Below are positions 34,484 to 45,060 of a DNA stretch of 64,000 nucleotides, one piece after another. Origin of the DNA: Lotus japonicus (lineage: Eukaryota; Streptophyta; Magnoliopsida; Fabales; Fabaceae); assembly GCF_012489685.1 (NCBI RefSeq), contig NC_080041.1, forward strand, positions 105,369,760 through 105,433,759, given 5' to 3'. Position numbers and translations under genes: made by a program. How positions within the stretch are numbered: position 1 is the stretch's first letter; the number at the start of each line of letters is the position of its first letter. The notes under the pieces are model-generated. The model saw only the letters and a list, made by a program, of their open reading frames with translations. It was not told the origin of the DNA and did no database searches.

Positions 34484-36897
34484 CTACTTCCTCATCTTTG
34501 GAAACACCTTCTTCTTCCTGCCCGTCAAAACCAACACACCATCGTTCTCAGGTGAAGGACTCCTCTTAGGACTGATGATGTCTTGAGTATTTCCAGCTAG
34601 ATCAATCGCTGGAGATTCCAATGACATAGCAGGTTGATTCGCAGGACCTTCCAAAGATTCTTCAGTTTGGGTGGCTTTCTCATTGGACACAACAGCAAAG
34701 TCTTCCAACAAATCCTGCAAAAATATCAATTAATACTTAATTATAACCTTGTCTATATAATGTGGTAAAGAAGGAACAATAACATACTTCTAAAAATATA
34801 AACCTTCGCTAATTCCTCATGCTTCACAGCTTCTGGATTCAGAGTAGACTGAGGGGTGAGCAGCAAACGACTTGAAGAGGCACCAACCTTTATCCCGTAT
34901 TCATTAAGATCAGGACCAGCATTAGGTAAATAAACATAACAAAAATAAGGTAGAGAAACACCTACACTGTTATCTAACTGCAATGTTTTGAACTGCTCAA
35001 TAATCGATTGATCAGTGCAGACACGCTTTACACGATATGAAGTCTCAAATCTGGACCTGTCAAACCTCTGACCTTGGAAATTTTTAACCTCAATCTTGAA
35101 AAGAGCAGATCTCCCAACAAAGCTAGTTAATTCAACAGGAATCCCCATCCCATTATCATTCTGAAAGTTATATACAACCAATAAAAATTTTAACTTGGCC
35201 ACAGGTTGTTCGTTAAAAAAATATAATGTTGAAACATACCTTGTCACAAGCATCAACCATTTCAGAGCAAGTTTTCCCAACCAGTGCAGTGGCTTCTTTA
35301 TCAAAGAGGATAAAGTTTGCACTGCCAGAATTATCTTCCACCCTGACTTGAAGACGATACCTAAACCAAATGAAATATACCATTACTATCTAACCACCCA
35401 ACGTTACCATGAGAACATTTAAAATGAAGTCAACCAAACCTAGGATAGACGGCCAGCACGTGACGGTTACATCCCTCACAGAAAAACATCCTTTCATCAG
35501 CATACACCTTGCGGCTACATCTACAGGCAGTGTACCACCAATCAACACCTTCTTCAAGAGGAAGAATGGTACCATACACAACACAGACACAATCCTACAC
35601 AAACAAATAATATTATCATCAAAAGTCTGGCATATAACGCAAGAGTTATCAACATTTCTCATTTGATAACAATGAGATGCAATCTCAAACCTTCTTGATT
35701 TCCCTCAAATCAGCAATAGACTTGCTAATTGTCAGAACCAGGAAATCATCCTCGCCAGAAACGGTTTTGGAATCAGACAATTGGCTAACAGAGTGCGATG
35801 CACTTTCATTGGCTTCCAAAAAACTGCAAGGAACATTGGGCAGACAATCAAGTACACAATTTCAATGACTAAAATTTAAAGTCCAAAACATAGACGCATA
35901 CCTGGTTTTCAAAACATCAGCCATTGGTAGATCTGGGTCAAACAGAATTTTAGTAGTCCCATGAACATTTTGAAGGCTGTTGTGCCCCTGAAAGGATTTG
36001 ACTTTAGCAAACTGTATGATCACGACAGGGTTGTTGAGTTCACCACCGCCAAGAAAATTAGCAAGCTCATCAACATAAGCTCCGAATAGGGCGCACTCAA
36101 CCCTGACCCTGGAAGTAAATGTGAATGACTACATTATAGGTTCAAACGATGAAAATCAAATAATCCAAAAACTTAAGGGAAATTACCCTGCAGAATCAAT
36201 CTCAATCACATTCATCTTTGATTTCTTCCCATTAGTAACAATCTCCCTCTCAACTCCAACGCCGGTTAGAATGCCAATCACATCTGCAAAACATAACCAT
36301 ATGGAATACGAAATTGTTAAAGGGGTGGAACACATAATTGTCATAGGCAGATAAAAGTCTAAAATGATACCAATTAGGAAAGAGGAATCATAGGTAGGAG
36401 CTAAAAGGTCAGCTAGAGGAACAAAGCTGTAGGGGAACGCATCAATAGGAAACTGGTCCATTGGGCGCACTTCAGTGTTATACATGAAACATATCTTGTA
36501 ATTATGACGTGTAGTTTTATACTCCCCACTACTATCCACTAACACAAATGAGGACACACTGTAAACCTTCCCCTCAACCAGTAACTTCTCAAACTTGTAC
36601 ATCAGAGTCTTTTTAATACTGGCATGGATCTTGGTACCCTTCAAAGTAAAGAGGCATACAACCATTACCAACACGGAATATTTAATATTATTCTGGAAAA
36701 TAAATGTATAACATAGACAAATAGACAAAACGATATCAAGCCAGTACCTTATCATCCATCAGGACAAGCTCAAGAGAAAGGGGCAACTTCGATGTGGCAA
36801 ACCCTTGGCTGTACCAAATCCGGATCACCTTCACCATAATCCTCCAATGTTGCTTCCCAGAACGAAGCTCAGCAACATTATGGTAAACAGACTCCAT
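34484..36897 (-). CDS. Helitron RPA1-like single-strand DNA-binding protein (complete copy)
   Basis: Nine exons: 36748-36897, 36371-36638, 36187-36283, 35902-36108, 35691-35823, 35440-35594, 35240-35360, 34804-35160 and 34484-34714. They sum to 1,719 nt with every phase consistent, giving 572 residues. The start MESVYHNVAELRSGK leads into the DUF223-type N-terminal OB fold (HWRIMVKVIRIW). A central OB fold (RVECALFGAYVDELANFL) follows, then an RPA C-terminal domain with a zinc-binding CRC...CEGC cluster (YTACRCSRK, FFCEGCNRH) and the strand YRLQVRVEDNSGSANFILF. A KKKVFPKMRK basic tail ends the protein. Such proteins are common plant Helitron passengers, thought to coat single-stranded intermediates (family knowledge). 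It is the first gene after the element's 5' TC end. Confidence 0.9.
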
Positions 36898-38585
36898 CAC
36901 AAATCACTCAGAAAGGAAGTAAAACGTACAGGGAATGGTAAGCAAATCAACGTTGGTGGGTGGGTGTGGTAGATACAATGGCCTTGTACTAAATTTATAG
37001 TTGGAAAAAAGTAGAAACCGGGAGAATCACAGAATTGGAGAATGTATTTTTTTTTTTTTTCAAATTTGAAAAGGGGGAGAAACACATGAATCACACAGAG
37101 GTAGGTAGCAGTGGGAAAATCATGGTATTTGAGAAGTATGGTGTTAAAACATCTGCTAAAGATTTTTTCCTTCAGAGGGCTGATAAGAACCCGGGGAACG
37201 GAGACACGTGGCAAACTTCTTAGAGAGCGACACGTCAAATTTTGTCCTGGTAAACGGCTTGTGCTTTGTATCTAGTATAGATAGAAGAGCATCGGCATTC
37301 TAAACCACTAAACGTTCTCTTCTCTGTGGAAACCAAACGGGTTCACCTTCTCTATTTTCTCAGTAATGCATCTTTCATCTTTCAGATTCTCTCTGACCTC
37401 CCTATCTCTAACGGGATCCACCACAATTTCACATTAACAAGCCTCCAATTCGGCTCCAGAAATTCCGAGGCTCCCTTCCATTCGATTTTAGGGATCATTT
37501 TCTTCTCTCAAGTTCCTATTCCCTAACCCTAATCAACCACCTTAATGAAATTGTGGGTTTGGTCACCACAGAGCAATATGTTGAGAAGGTGAATTCATGT
37601 ATAATAAACCCTTTTCAAAATTCCATTATTTTTAATCTTATTCTAATTATTGTCCCTAACATGTTCATTGTTCCATTTCAATGCATAAAGGTTTATACAG
37701 ATAGATCAAAATAGAGGAGTAAGAGTAGGAGAAGCTTCAGTAGCTACAACAAGAGTATGTTTTTGAGGCGCCATGGAAATCGAGCCACTCATCACCTCTA
37801 TTTCTCTCTGATCAGGTAGGTAATCAATTCCGTTCCTCGACCTTCTACCATTAAATAGCAAGTTTGATCTGCATGATTATCCCAATTTGATGCCTACTGG
37901 AACTCGAGAAATTTGTGCCATATTTAGTTTGCGGGCACCAAATTTCAATTACAGTTAAGATCTGAATTGAAAACCATGATTCCTTTATTTGGAAAATAGC
38001 TTGCCATTTGTTATTCTATCCCTATCATTATATTAATTTCTTTTCAGTATGCAGGATATAGTGAAGGAGGCTCAATAGGTGATTCTTAAATTCTGAATGA
38101 CAAAGGATTTGTTTTACTATATCTCAGCATTCAACTGTTCCTCAAGGAGTTTTGGTGAGCTTTTATGCTATCATTCTATGGTCATAAAATCCTTCCAAGT
38201 GATAACTTTTTTGTTTCAGTCCATAACTAAATTGGGAAAAATAAAACTTCCCTCAATTGTGTAACTAAATTGGAAAAAAAAACTACCCTCAATGTTATTG
38301 CAATTTGAAATTTAGTATGCCAGTTGTTAAGGACTTTGGTATATATTTCATAATGGTGTTTCTATGGCAAAAATATATTAATGTGGTCATATAACTTCTG
38401 ATTTTTCTCACACACACGCTTTAGACACTCGCCCCCACAGTGTTTTGCACATACCTGTGGGCGGAGGAGGAGAGGCTGAGAGAGTTGTGGTTTACCTGTT
38501 CTATTTTCACTTATCTTCTTTTGTTATCCCTTAATTTGAAAAATAGCTTAAGATATGTTATTCTGTCACTATCATATATTATTAT

Positions 38586-38805
38586 GGTCCCGTTTGGGAA
38601 AACAGCTTAATTAAGCGTTTATGACATAAGTGCTTATTCAAAAGCTATTTTAAAAAATTTATTAAAGTAAATTGAAAATAAGTTATATATAAGCATAAGC
38701 TCTTTTCCATAAGCTATCTTGATTAGCTTATGAAAATAAGCTCAAAACACTGGCCTAAGAGCTTATGCTATCAGATAAGCTCAAATAAGCTCTTCCAAAT
38801 GAGAC
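38586..38805. mobile_element. PIF/Harbinger-like MITE
   Basis: Begins GGTCCCGTTTGGG and ends CCAAATGAGAC, with CATAAGC/GCTTATG words throughout. It is related to 19849-20116 and 48342-48601. The flanking bases (TAT left, TTA right) are a poor target duplication, so the boundary may be off by one or two bases. Confidence 0.65.
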
Positions 38806-40046
38806 TTATATCTATTAATTCTGAAGCTCAACTTGTAGAGTTGCCACCTTAACCCTATTCTTCACAATATTTTCACCATGTATGCATCTTTTCTTAGTTG
38901 TCACTTCATTCATTTCCCAATCTTCTTTTTACTGGACCATATGTTAGACAATTATTAGTCCTTATTTCTATCATAGCTGGTTTTGTATTTTGCTTAGGCA
39001 TATGGTATGTGCTCAGATCATTTAATGTGAACTATGAAGGCATCCCTTCTTAGTAACTTCTTCTAAACCCACATGTAAACCAAGGTGTTTCCAGGGCAGC
39101 CTCCTCAGTGATAGGAAAGCAGAGACAATCTCTACCATTTGTGCTGCTCTTTTGTACATGCTATTTCGTGCAACAATATAAAGGAATTTATGTGTTAGTA
39201 GTTAATAGTAGTGAGTGATAATGGGATGTGTATATTTTATATGATCTACTATGTTTGTGTCAATAAATTGACTTACCGTGGACCCTTTGAATGGGTGGAG
39301 TGATATATTAGTCTGTGTAAGAGTGCTCACTTTGTTGTTGACTCTCTCCATTTTGTAATGTGTAGCTTGTGTTATTCTCAACCAAAAGTATCTAAGGACA
39401 AAATTCTTTTGGTGCATCTCATTTTTTATGGAATGATGCATCTCATTAATAATATGGTGTCGGTGTTTTAAATATTGATTGACTTAACATGGATCCGGTT
39501 TTTGTATTAGTTATTGATTGAATTGTTGTACAATGTCATTTCTTTTGTTCTGTTTTTTAAGTTTGCGGAACTTCTCTTTTATATGTTCTGTCATTATTTG
39601 CAGCCGAAAGATTTTTAATTTGGTGCACCAAAGAAGGAAGTGATGGTCTTTGCTTTGATTGAGAGCCTGGTCTTGCAGAGTTGGTTAGGGACATCAAAAT
39701 CCTTTTTCACATTGTCAAGGAGTTTTTCCCTTATATAAATTTTCTTAATCAATGATCAATTGTCTCTAGCAATCTCATGTTGAACTGTAATATCTTCCTC
39801 TGTTGTGGTTTTTTTATGATACTCCCTTTAAACTGTAATAGAAGATAATTCTTGCTCATAGTGGAATTGAGTATGTATAATATGTTTGCAAATTAGTTCT
39901 AAATTTAGCATAACCAAATAGTTTTACAGAACCTTTTAACACTATTTGCATTTGGATTATTTTTTAAGGAGATAGTTTTAATGGTGTTTGAAGTGAAGTT
40001 CGATTATACATTTTGAGTGTATCTGCATCCTCTTGACTAACATGTA

Positions 40047-40390
40047 CTCCCTCCGTTCCAGAAAGTTTGTAGTTTTGGGCGTGATTTCAATATCCCAAAT
40101 AGTTTGTTGTTTTAGGATACCAATGAATTTTTCCCCTTTTCTTTCCACCTATACCCTCATTTAATACATTTTCCCTCACTTATCACCTTTCATATTAACC
40201 AATCACGACTCTTCTATATTAATTACATTCTTCTATATCTAAGTATAATTTAATAGTTGCACATCATACTAGTAAAATTAAATAAGGGCACTCAGGTTAA
40301 ATTATACTATCAATAATTGATTTCTTACTCCTTGTGCCACAACCTTAAACTACAAACTTTCTGGAACGGAGGTTTATGGAACGGAGGGAG
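40047..40390. mobile_element. Stowaway-type MITE 1
   Basis: Ends are CTCCCTCCGTTCC and GGAACGGAGGGAG with TA on both sides (40045-40046 and 40391-40392). Near the right end a second GGAACGGAGG precedes the terminus, a local duplication of the repeat. TIR sequence and TA target fit Stowaway (Tc1/mariner). Confidence 0.85.
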
Positions 40391-40507
40391 TACTTTTTTT
40401 ACTCAAAAAGAGATCATTTATTTCTCTTACCTGTATGTCAAATACAAGTTGAACTTAAGTGCAGACTTTAAGGAAAAGGCTTCAGATATAGGATTGAAAA
40501 TTTAATA

Positions 40508-40821
40508 CTCCCTCCGTTCCTGATCTTTTGTTGTTTAAGGTTATGCACATTGTTTAAGAGTGCAATTATTGATATATTTGTTGACATAAACACCCTTATT
40601 TAATGTTGAATTAGACTGAAGAGAGAGAATGATAGTTATTGGTTAAAAAACTTGTTAATGGTTTTGATTGGTGAAAATAAGAGTGGTAGGTGAGAGATAT
40701 AATATTAAATGAGGGTATACATGGAATAAATTGAGAAAAAATGCATTGGGTTTGTAAAACAACAAAAGTTTTGAAATTTTAACCAAAAACTAAAACAACA
40801 AAAAATCAGGAACGGAGGGAG
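40508..40821. mobile_element. Stowaway-type MITE 2
   Basis: Ends CTCCCTCCGTTCC / GGAACGGAGGGAG with TA at 40506-40507 and 40822-40823. The inverted repeat extends inward through CTGATC-TTTTGTTGTTT. It lies 117 bp from Stowaway 1 and has a different interior. Confidence 0.85.
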
Positions 40822-41134
40822 TACATCCTTATCGATACCAATTTGATTAAGCAATCTATATTGATGGATGAATGCTATACAGTTAGTTTAATTTGTTTGA
40901 GAATGAAATGAGTTTATTACTACTTTATTTTTAATGCATTTCTTTTGCAATTTGTGCTTTTTGCAACAAAAAAATTCTAATGGAGAGAGCCCTTTAACAC
41001 TGCAACTATTGTAAATGTTTCTGGCTTTTGATCCAAAAAAACAGGCCCACTGTTAAATGAGTTTTAGTCGTACTATATTCTATTTCTTGAACTTACGTAT
41101 TCCTACAGGTAAAGGGGGTTCGGATAAATATTGG

Positions 41135-41310
41135 TTGTGTATAGACCGAAATTCCCTTATGGTCCAATTCTGACTGGTAATAGATACCAGGGCTTTGCAA
41201 TATTTGATTGATTACAATTTTATATATTCCATTTACTATAGAAGTTCCCAGGGAATTCATTAGAGGAATGTTTCCAATAAAAATTGTTTGTTCTTGGATA
41301 TTGACAAAGA
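41135..41310 (-). pseudogene. rpoB: Plastid rpoB fragment in the nucleus (NUPT)
   Basis: The minus-strand reading contains [17 protein letters not shown], then [17 protein letters not shown] and [20 protein letters not shown]. These match the N-terminal region of the plastid RNA polymerase beta subunit. Downstream of VYT the match stops, and there is no complete gene. The fragment sits inside the outer Helitron among nuclear repeats, so it is a transferred plastid piece without function. Confidence 0.85.
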
Positions 41311-41733
41311 ATATAAACAAACGATATATAGATAAGATATATTAAAAAATAAAAAAATTCAAAATAATAATAAATCTATTAGTATTATTATATAATAGAA
41401 ATAGGATTTCTCATTTGAACAATAAAAGGGCTCGTGGATCATTAACAGGATATATAGATGTCTTTCTCATTTGAATTCTTGCTTGAGAATCATAAATGCT
41501 TTGGTGTCTCATGACACTGGTTGATCCTTACTTCAATGGACATGTAAAAGTAGAGGGAACCATTCATAATTTCCATTAGTTATCTATAGATTCAGGTCAA
41601 CTAAACACAAGTGCAGGTTGAAAATGAAAGGTAACTCAACTTATGTCTTTTATCAAGTGCATCTACAAGTAAAAATGAACCAATTTTAATATTGAAATAA
41701 TTGTATCCGCGCGTTGCGCGGGTCTTAGTCTAG

Positions 41734-42464
41734 TTAGTTTTAATTGCTGCAAAGTGTTTAGACTTCACAATTCAAAAAAATTAGTTAATCAGCCACTAAT
41801 AGATTATGACACAATTGGCCAAACGAATTCGGACCATAGCACAAATAGTCGTTGAGAAGCAAGCATTTAACTAACATCCTCAAAAAGAAAAATATATTTC
41901 GTTGGCTATGATGAACACCGAGTTCAGGTACATTAGTGATGATCAGGATTGTTCTTCCTACAACTCGGAGTGTTCTCCTTGCTGTGCTTTGTGCCGGCTT
42001 AGGAGAATTGTGAAATAATAAAGCTGCCTTAAGGGGACACAAAATCCTAATAGTAGAATAATTGTGAAATAATAAGTATTGCGCGCATATAGCATAGTTC
42101 CTACATTGTTTTAACACAATCTCTAGATACACAATTAGCATTGATACAGAGAGAAAACAAATGGTCGGACAAGAGGCATAAGCTTAACCCATGACAACAT
42201 ATTACTGATTTGAAATATGATCGATTCGATGTCAACAATAATGAATTAATATGATAGACTTCTGCATTCAAATAAGAGCAAAATATGGCAATGCTCAGAG
42301 TAATACAACTATAACAATCAGAATACTTTTACTAAGATTGAAAACAAACATTAACATCTTCTACAATCGCAATCTAAAGTCTGATACCCCAAACATAAAA
42401 GGTATCTTGCCCCAAACACAGCAAAAAGAAGAAAGCAACTCCAAAAATGAACCATCAAAATGTG
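41734..42464. repeat. Hsp70 A/B intergenic DNA, duplicated at 48.7 and 49.7 kb
   Basis: From TAATTGCTGCAAAGTG onward the sequence is collinear with 48722-48793 and 49702-49900 (for example ACACAATTGGCCAAACGA and CGTTGAGAAGCAAGCATTTA). The later part is the 3' flank of Hsp70 B. No gene. Confidence 0.8.
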
Positions 42465-43715
42465 TCAACCATCTAAATAGTCATCCAAAACAATTACCTC
42501 AGGACTTCTTTCACGCTTCCTCTTGACCGTAATTGACTCAAAAATGCTTTTAACCTTTTGGAGACAGTTCTCATACACATAGGCTTCTGCTTGTTGGTTG
42601 TCATCAAGCAAATTTTCAGCTTCTACAATTGCAGCCTTAATATTCTGCTCATCTATTGGTACAATTTTAGAACTGAGATTAGTATCTTTCATAGCATTCT
42701 TCATCTTGTACACGTAATTATTCAAAGAATTCATTGCAATGGCCTTCCTCAGGAACTTCTTATCTTCAACCTCGTAATCCTCAGCTTCTTGAATTAATTT
42801 TTTAATTTCTCCTGTTGGCAGTCTTACTATGTCGCTGGTTATGGTAATCTCATTCACATTGCCATTAGTACTTTCATAAGCAGAAACAGTTAGAATACCA
42901 TTTTCGTCAAAAGCAAAGCATACATCCAATGGGTGGCCACGCGGAGCAAGAGGAAAGCCAGAAAGAATAAAAGAACCTAACAAATTGTTATCACTTGCTC
43001 TTGGTCTTTCACCCTCATAAACCTCGATTTGGACCCTGGTTTGGTTATCTTCACTTGTACAGTATACCTTTGTCTTCTTTACAGGAATAGTAGTATTCTT
43101 AGGAATCACAACACTCATGATATCTCCTTTTGTTAAAATACCAAGAGACAGTGGGGTAACATCAAACAACTCCAACTTAGGAACATTCTTAATGCATTCG
43201 CTCATCAAAGCAGCTAGGACAGCTGCACCATAAGCAACAGCTTCATCAGGGTTGATTCTCTTGCACAGATTCTTCCCCTTGAAATATTCCTCCAATAACT
43301 CCAGCAATTTGGGAATCCTAGAAGAGCCGCCAACAAGGACAACATCATGTACACTATTCTTTTCAATCTTAGCATCAACAAGACACATTTTCACTGTCTC
43401 AATACACTCTTCAAATAGGTCCATGTTAATTTCCTCAAATTTTGCACGTGTCATTGATGAACAGAAATCAGTGCACTTAAATAAACCATCTACCTCAATT
43501 GTAGTAAATAAATTCCATGAGAGTGCCCTTTTGGCCCTCTCGCAAGCACTTCTCAACCTCCTCAGGGCTTTTGGATTTCCACTTATATCCAATTTGCTCT
43601 TCCGTTTAAACTCTTGAACAAAGTAGTTCACCATTCTGTTATCAAAGTCCTCTCCTCCTAGGTGAGTATTTCCAGCAGTGGCCTTAACTTGAAAGAAAAG
43701 TCCTTTAATTGTAAG

Positions 43716-43748
<33 letters not shown>

Positions 43749-44461
43749 AAATATGAATATATTTCGCTCTCCTGCACAATTAGTTCTCTTGTCAAGGTCA
43801 TATGCAATAGCTGCAGCAGTGGGTTCATTGATTATCCGCATGACATTAAGACCAGCAATGGCACCAGCATCTATGGTGGCTTGGCGCTGAGAGTCATTGA
43901 AATAAGCTGGAACAGTAATGACTGCACTCTTCACAGGTGACTCCAGATATGCCTCAGCAGTCTCCCTCATTTTTGTTAGAACAATAGGAGATATTTCCTC
44001 AGCACAAAGTTGCTTCTCCTGACCCTTATACTTAACAACGATCATGGGTTTGTCATTAACACCCCCAATAACCTTGAATGGCCATAACATGATATCATTT
44101 TGAATAATGGGATCACTAAACTTCCTACCGATTAATCTCTTAGCATCTGCATAAACAATAACAAACTGTCAACTATGTATCATTTGTTGTGGTAATTGTA
44201 AATATCTAGAGTAGGGTAGTAATAAAAGCAGAAAAAATTACCAAAGATGGTGTTTTCAGGGTTTGTAGCAGCCTGATTCTTTGCAGCATCACCAATCAAC
44301 CTGTGATTATCTGTGAAAGCAACAAAGGAGGGAGTATTCCTGTTTCCTTGTTCATTGTGAATGATCTCTACTCTGCCATATTGCTCCTGCCAAACTGCAA
44401 CACAAGAGTAGGTGGTGCCAAGGTCGATTCCTACAGCACATCCCTCGTCATTTTTGGCCAT
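42465..44461 (-). CDS. Cytosolic-type Hsp70 chaperone, copy B (intact, no EEVD)
   Basis: Two exons, 44242-44461 and 42465-44146, 633 codons. The start MAKNDEG aligns with the family; an in-frame Met three codons upstream (44470) is an alternative. Signatures [19 protein letters not shown] and [11 protein letters not shown] are present, and the intron splits the Asp of DAKRLIG. One change in a conserved block is YDLDKR where relatives have YGLDKR. The C-terminal tail is [19 protein letters not shown]; copy C stops after VIVLDD, so four residues were added when the stop codon was lost. EEVD is absent. A short block upstream is shared with Hsp70 D, suggesting common regulation or simply recent descent. 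Confidence 0.9.
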
Positions 44462-44593
44462 TTCTTTCATTCTAACAAAATAAAGTGGTCAATAGAAATG
44501 AATTGTTGCCTGGGAAGAACAGAATGGTGAGTAAACTCAAGCTCACTTTTATATCTATCAGTTTAAGGGAAAATGGAAAGGCGTGTGATAAAT

Positions 44594-44857
44594 GGGAGTT
44601 GGGTTGGGCACCCGATCTATGGGGCTTGGCACCCCCACTTTATTAAATACGGAATTTAAAGTTCCGTATTTTCCATATTGAATACGGAACTTAAAATTCC
44701 GTACTGTATTTAAGCATGCGTGTCACATTTTCAACCACTCATTGTATACTAAAACAGATACGGAATTTTATTTTCCGTATTGATACGGAACTTTAAATTC
44801 CGTATTTAATAAAGTGGGGTGCAAAGCCTAAGGGGTGGGGCTCCAAACTCAATTCCC
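44594..44857. mobile_element. Palindrome-rich Mutator-type MITE
   Basis: 264 bp bracketed by the 9-bp duplication GTGATAAAT (44585-44593 and 44858-44866). The ends are imperfect inverted repeats (GGGAGTTGGGTTGGG versus CCAAACTCAATTCCC), followed inward by CCCCACTTTATTAAATACGG and its complement. The words TACGGAA and TTCCGTA recur at least seven times. The 9-bp target favours a Mutator-type element. There is no coding content. Confidence 0.75.
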
Positions 44858-44982
44858 GTGATAAATGTAACCCATGTTTCGAGTCAGAAAGCAAATCTGT
44901 TATTTAAAACTATTTAGTAAACTCCACCCTACCTGTTTCTTTGAAGAAATTGAATCTTAATTAGTTGATGAACATTTATATC

Positions 44983-45060
44983 AGTGACTATTAGTATATC
45001 GAAAATAATAATGGCCAGCTTGATAAATGCATTAATTGAAAAACTGAGGCTCTTTCAATA
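44983..45060. promoter_or_regulatory. Upstream block shared by Hsp70 B and D
   Basis: Contains GTGACTATTAGTATATCGAA, then TAATAAATGCATTA-like and GAAAAACTGAGGC, which recur at 60834-60950 upstream of Hsp70 D in the same order. It could be a conserved promoter region or residual duplication homology; sequence alone does not separate these. Confidence 0.4.

Larger units (their letters stand above)
24279..36548. repeat. Second copy of 12.3-kb near-identical segment (right of gap)
   Basis: Aligns with 11894-24178 at a nearly constant offset of about 12376. Single-base deletions in homopolymers cluster in the first 1.7 kb after the gap, for example near 24505, 24525, 24948, 25082, 25280, 25393 and 25902. 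Beyond that the copies are essentially identical. Confidence 0.95.
8319..37281 (-). mobile_element. Inner Helitron, apparently autonomous, with RPA1-like and two B3 genes
   Basis: On the minus strand it starts TCTATACTAGATACAAAGC at 37281, with A on its 5' side. It ends in a 6-bp hairpin (plus strand CCGTGC 8332-8337, loop TCT, GCACGG 8341-8346), followed by CTAG at 8319-8322, with T next. Gene order along the element is RPA1-like, double-B3 gene, Rep/helicase, second double-B3 gene, hairpin, all in one orientation. Rep/helicase, both B3 genes and RPA each have at least one undamaged copy, which suggests recent activity. The span of 28,963 bp is inflated by a 12.3-kb assembly duplication; about 16.6 kb is the likely real length. 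Confidence 0.85.
8179..41733 (+). mobile_element. Outer Helitron, interrupted by a second Helitron
   Basis: The left end begins TCTATTATTATATAG at 8179. The right end is a perfect 6-bp hairpin (CCGCGC at 41707-41712, loop GTT, GCGCGG at 41716-41721), then CTAG at 41730-41733, then T. The flanks AACACGAG (left) and TTAGTTTTAATTGCTGC (right) are contiguous at the paralogous locus near 48.71 kb (AACACGAGTTAGATCGAATT). That is an empty site and shows no target duplication, as expected for rolling-circle insertion. The left flanking base is G, not the usual A. Removing the inner element leaves about 4.6 kb with no Rep/helicase, so it is non-autonomous. Confidence 0.8.
37282..41733. other. Main body of the outer Helitron
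   Basis: Continuation of the outer element right of the inner Helitron. I found no long reading frame. 37300-38200 has transcript-like TC-rich sequence that may derive from captured gene pieces, but I could not identify them. Identified content is a Harbinger-like MITE, two Stowaway MITEs and a plastid rpoB fragment. The hairpin terminus is at 41707-41733. Confidence 0.5.

Noticed and set aside
24279..36548. A genuine 12-kb tandem duplication inside the Helitron
   Set aside because: The 100-N gap, near identity, and homopolymer indels graded toward the gap point to an assembly overlap. Kept as a repeat feature and flagged as an artefact.
43252..43940. Plus-strand open frames opposite the Hsp70 genes
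   Set aside because: They recur at the same place in every Hsp70 copy because the Hsp70 codons restrict stops on the opposite strand; no independent evidence.
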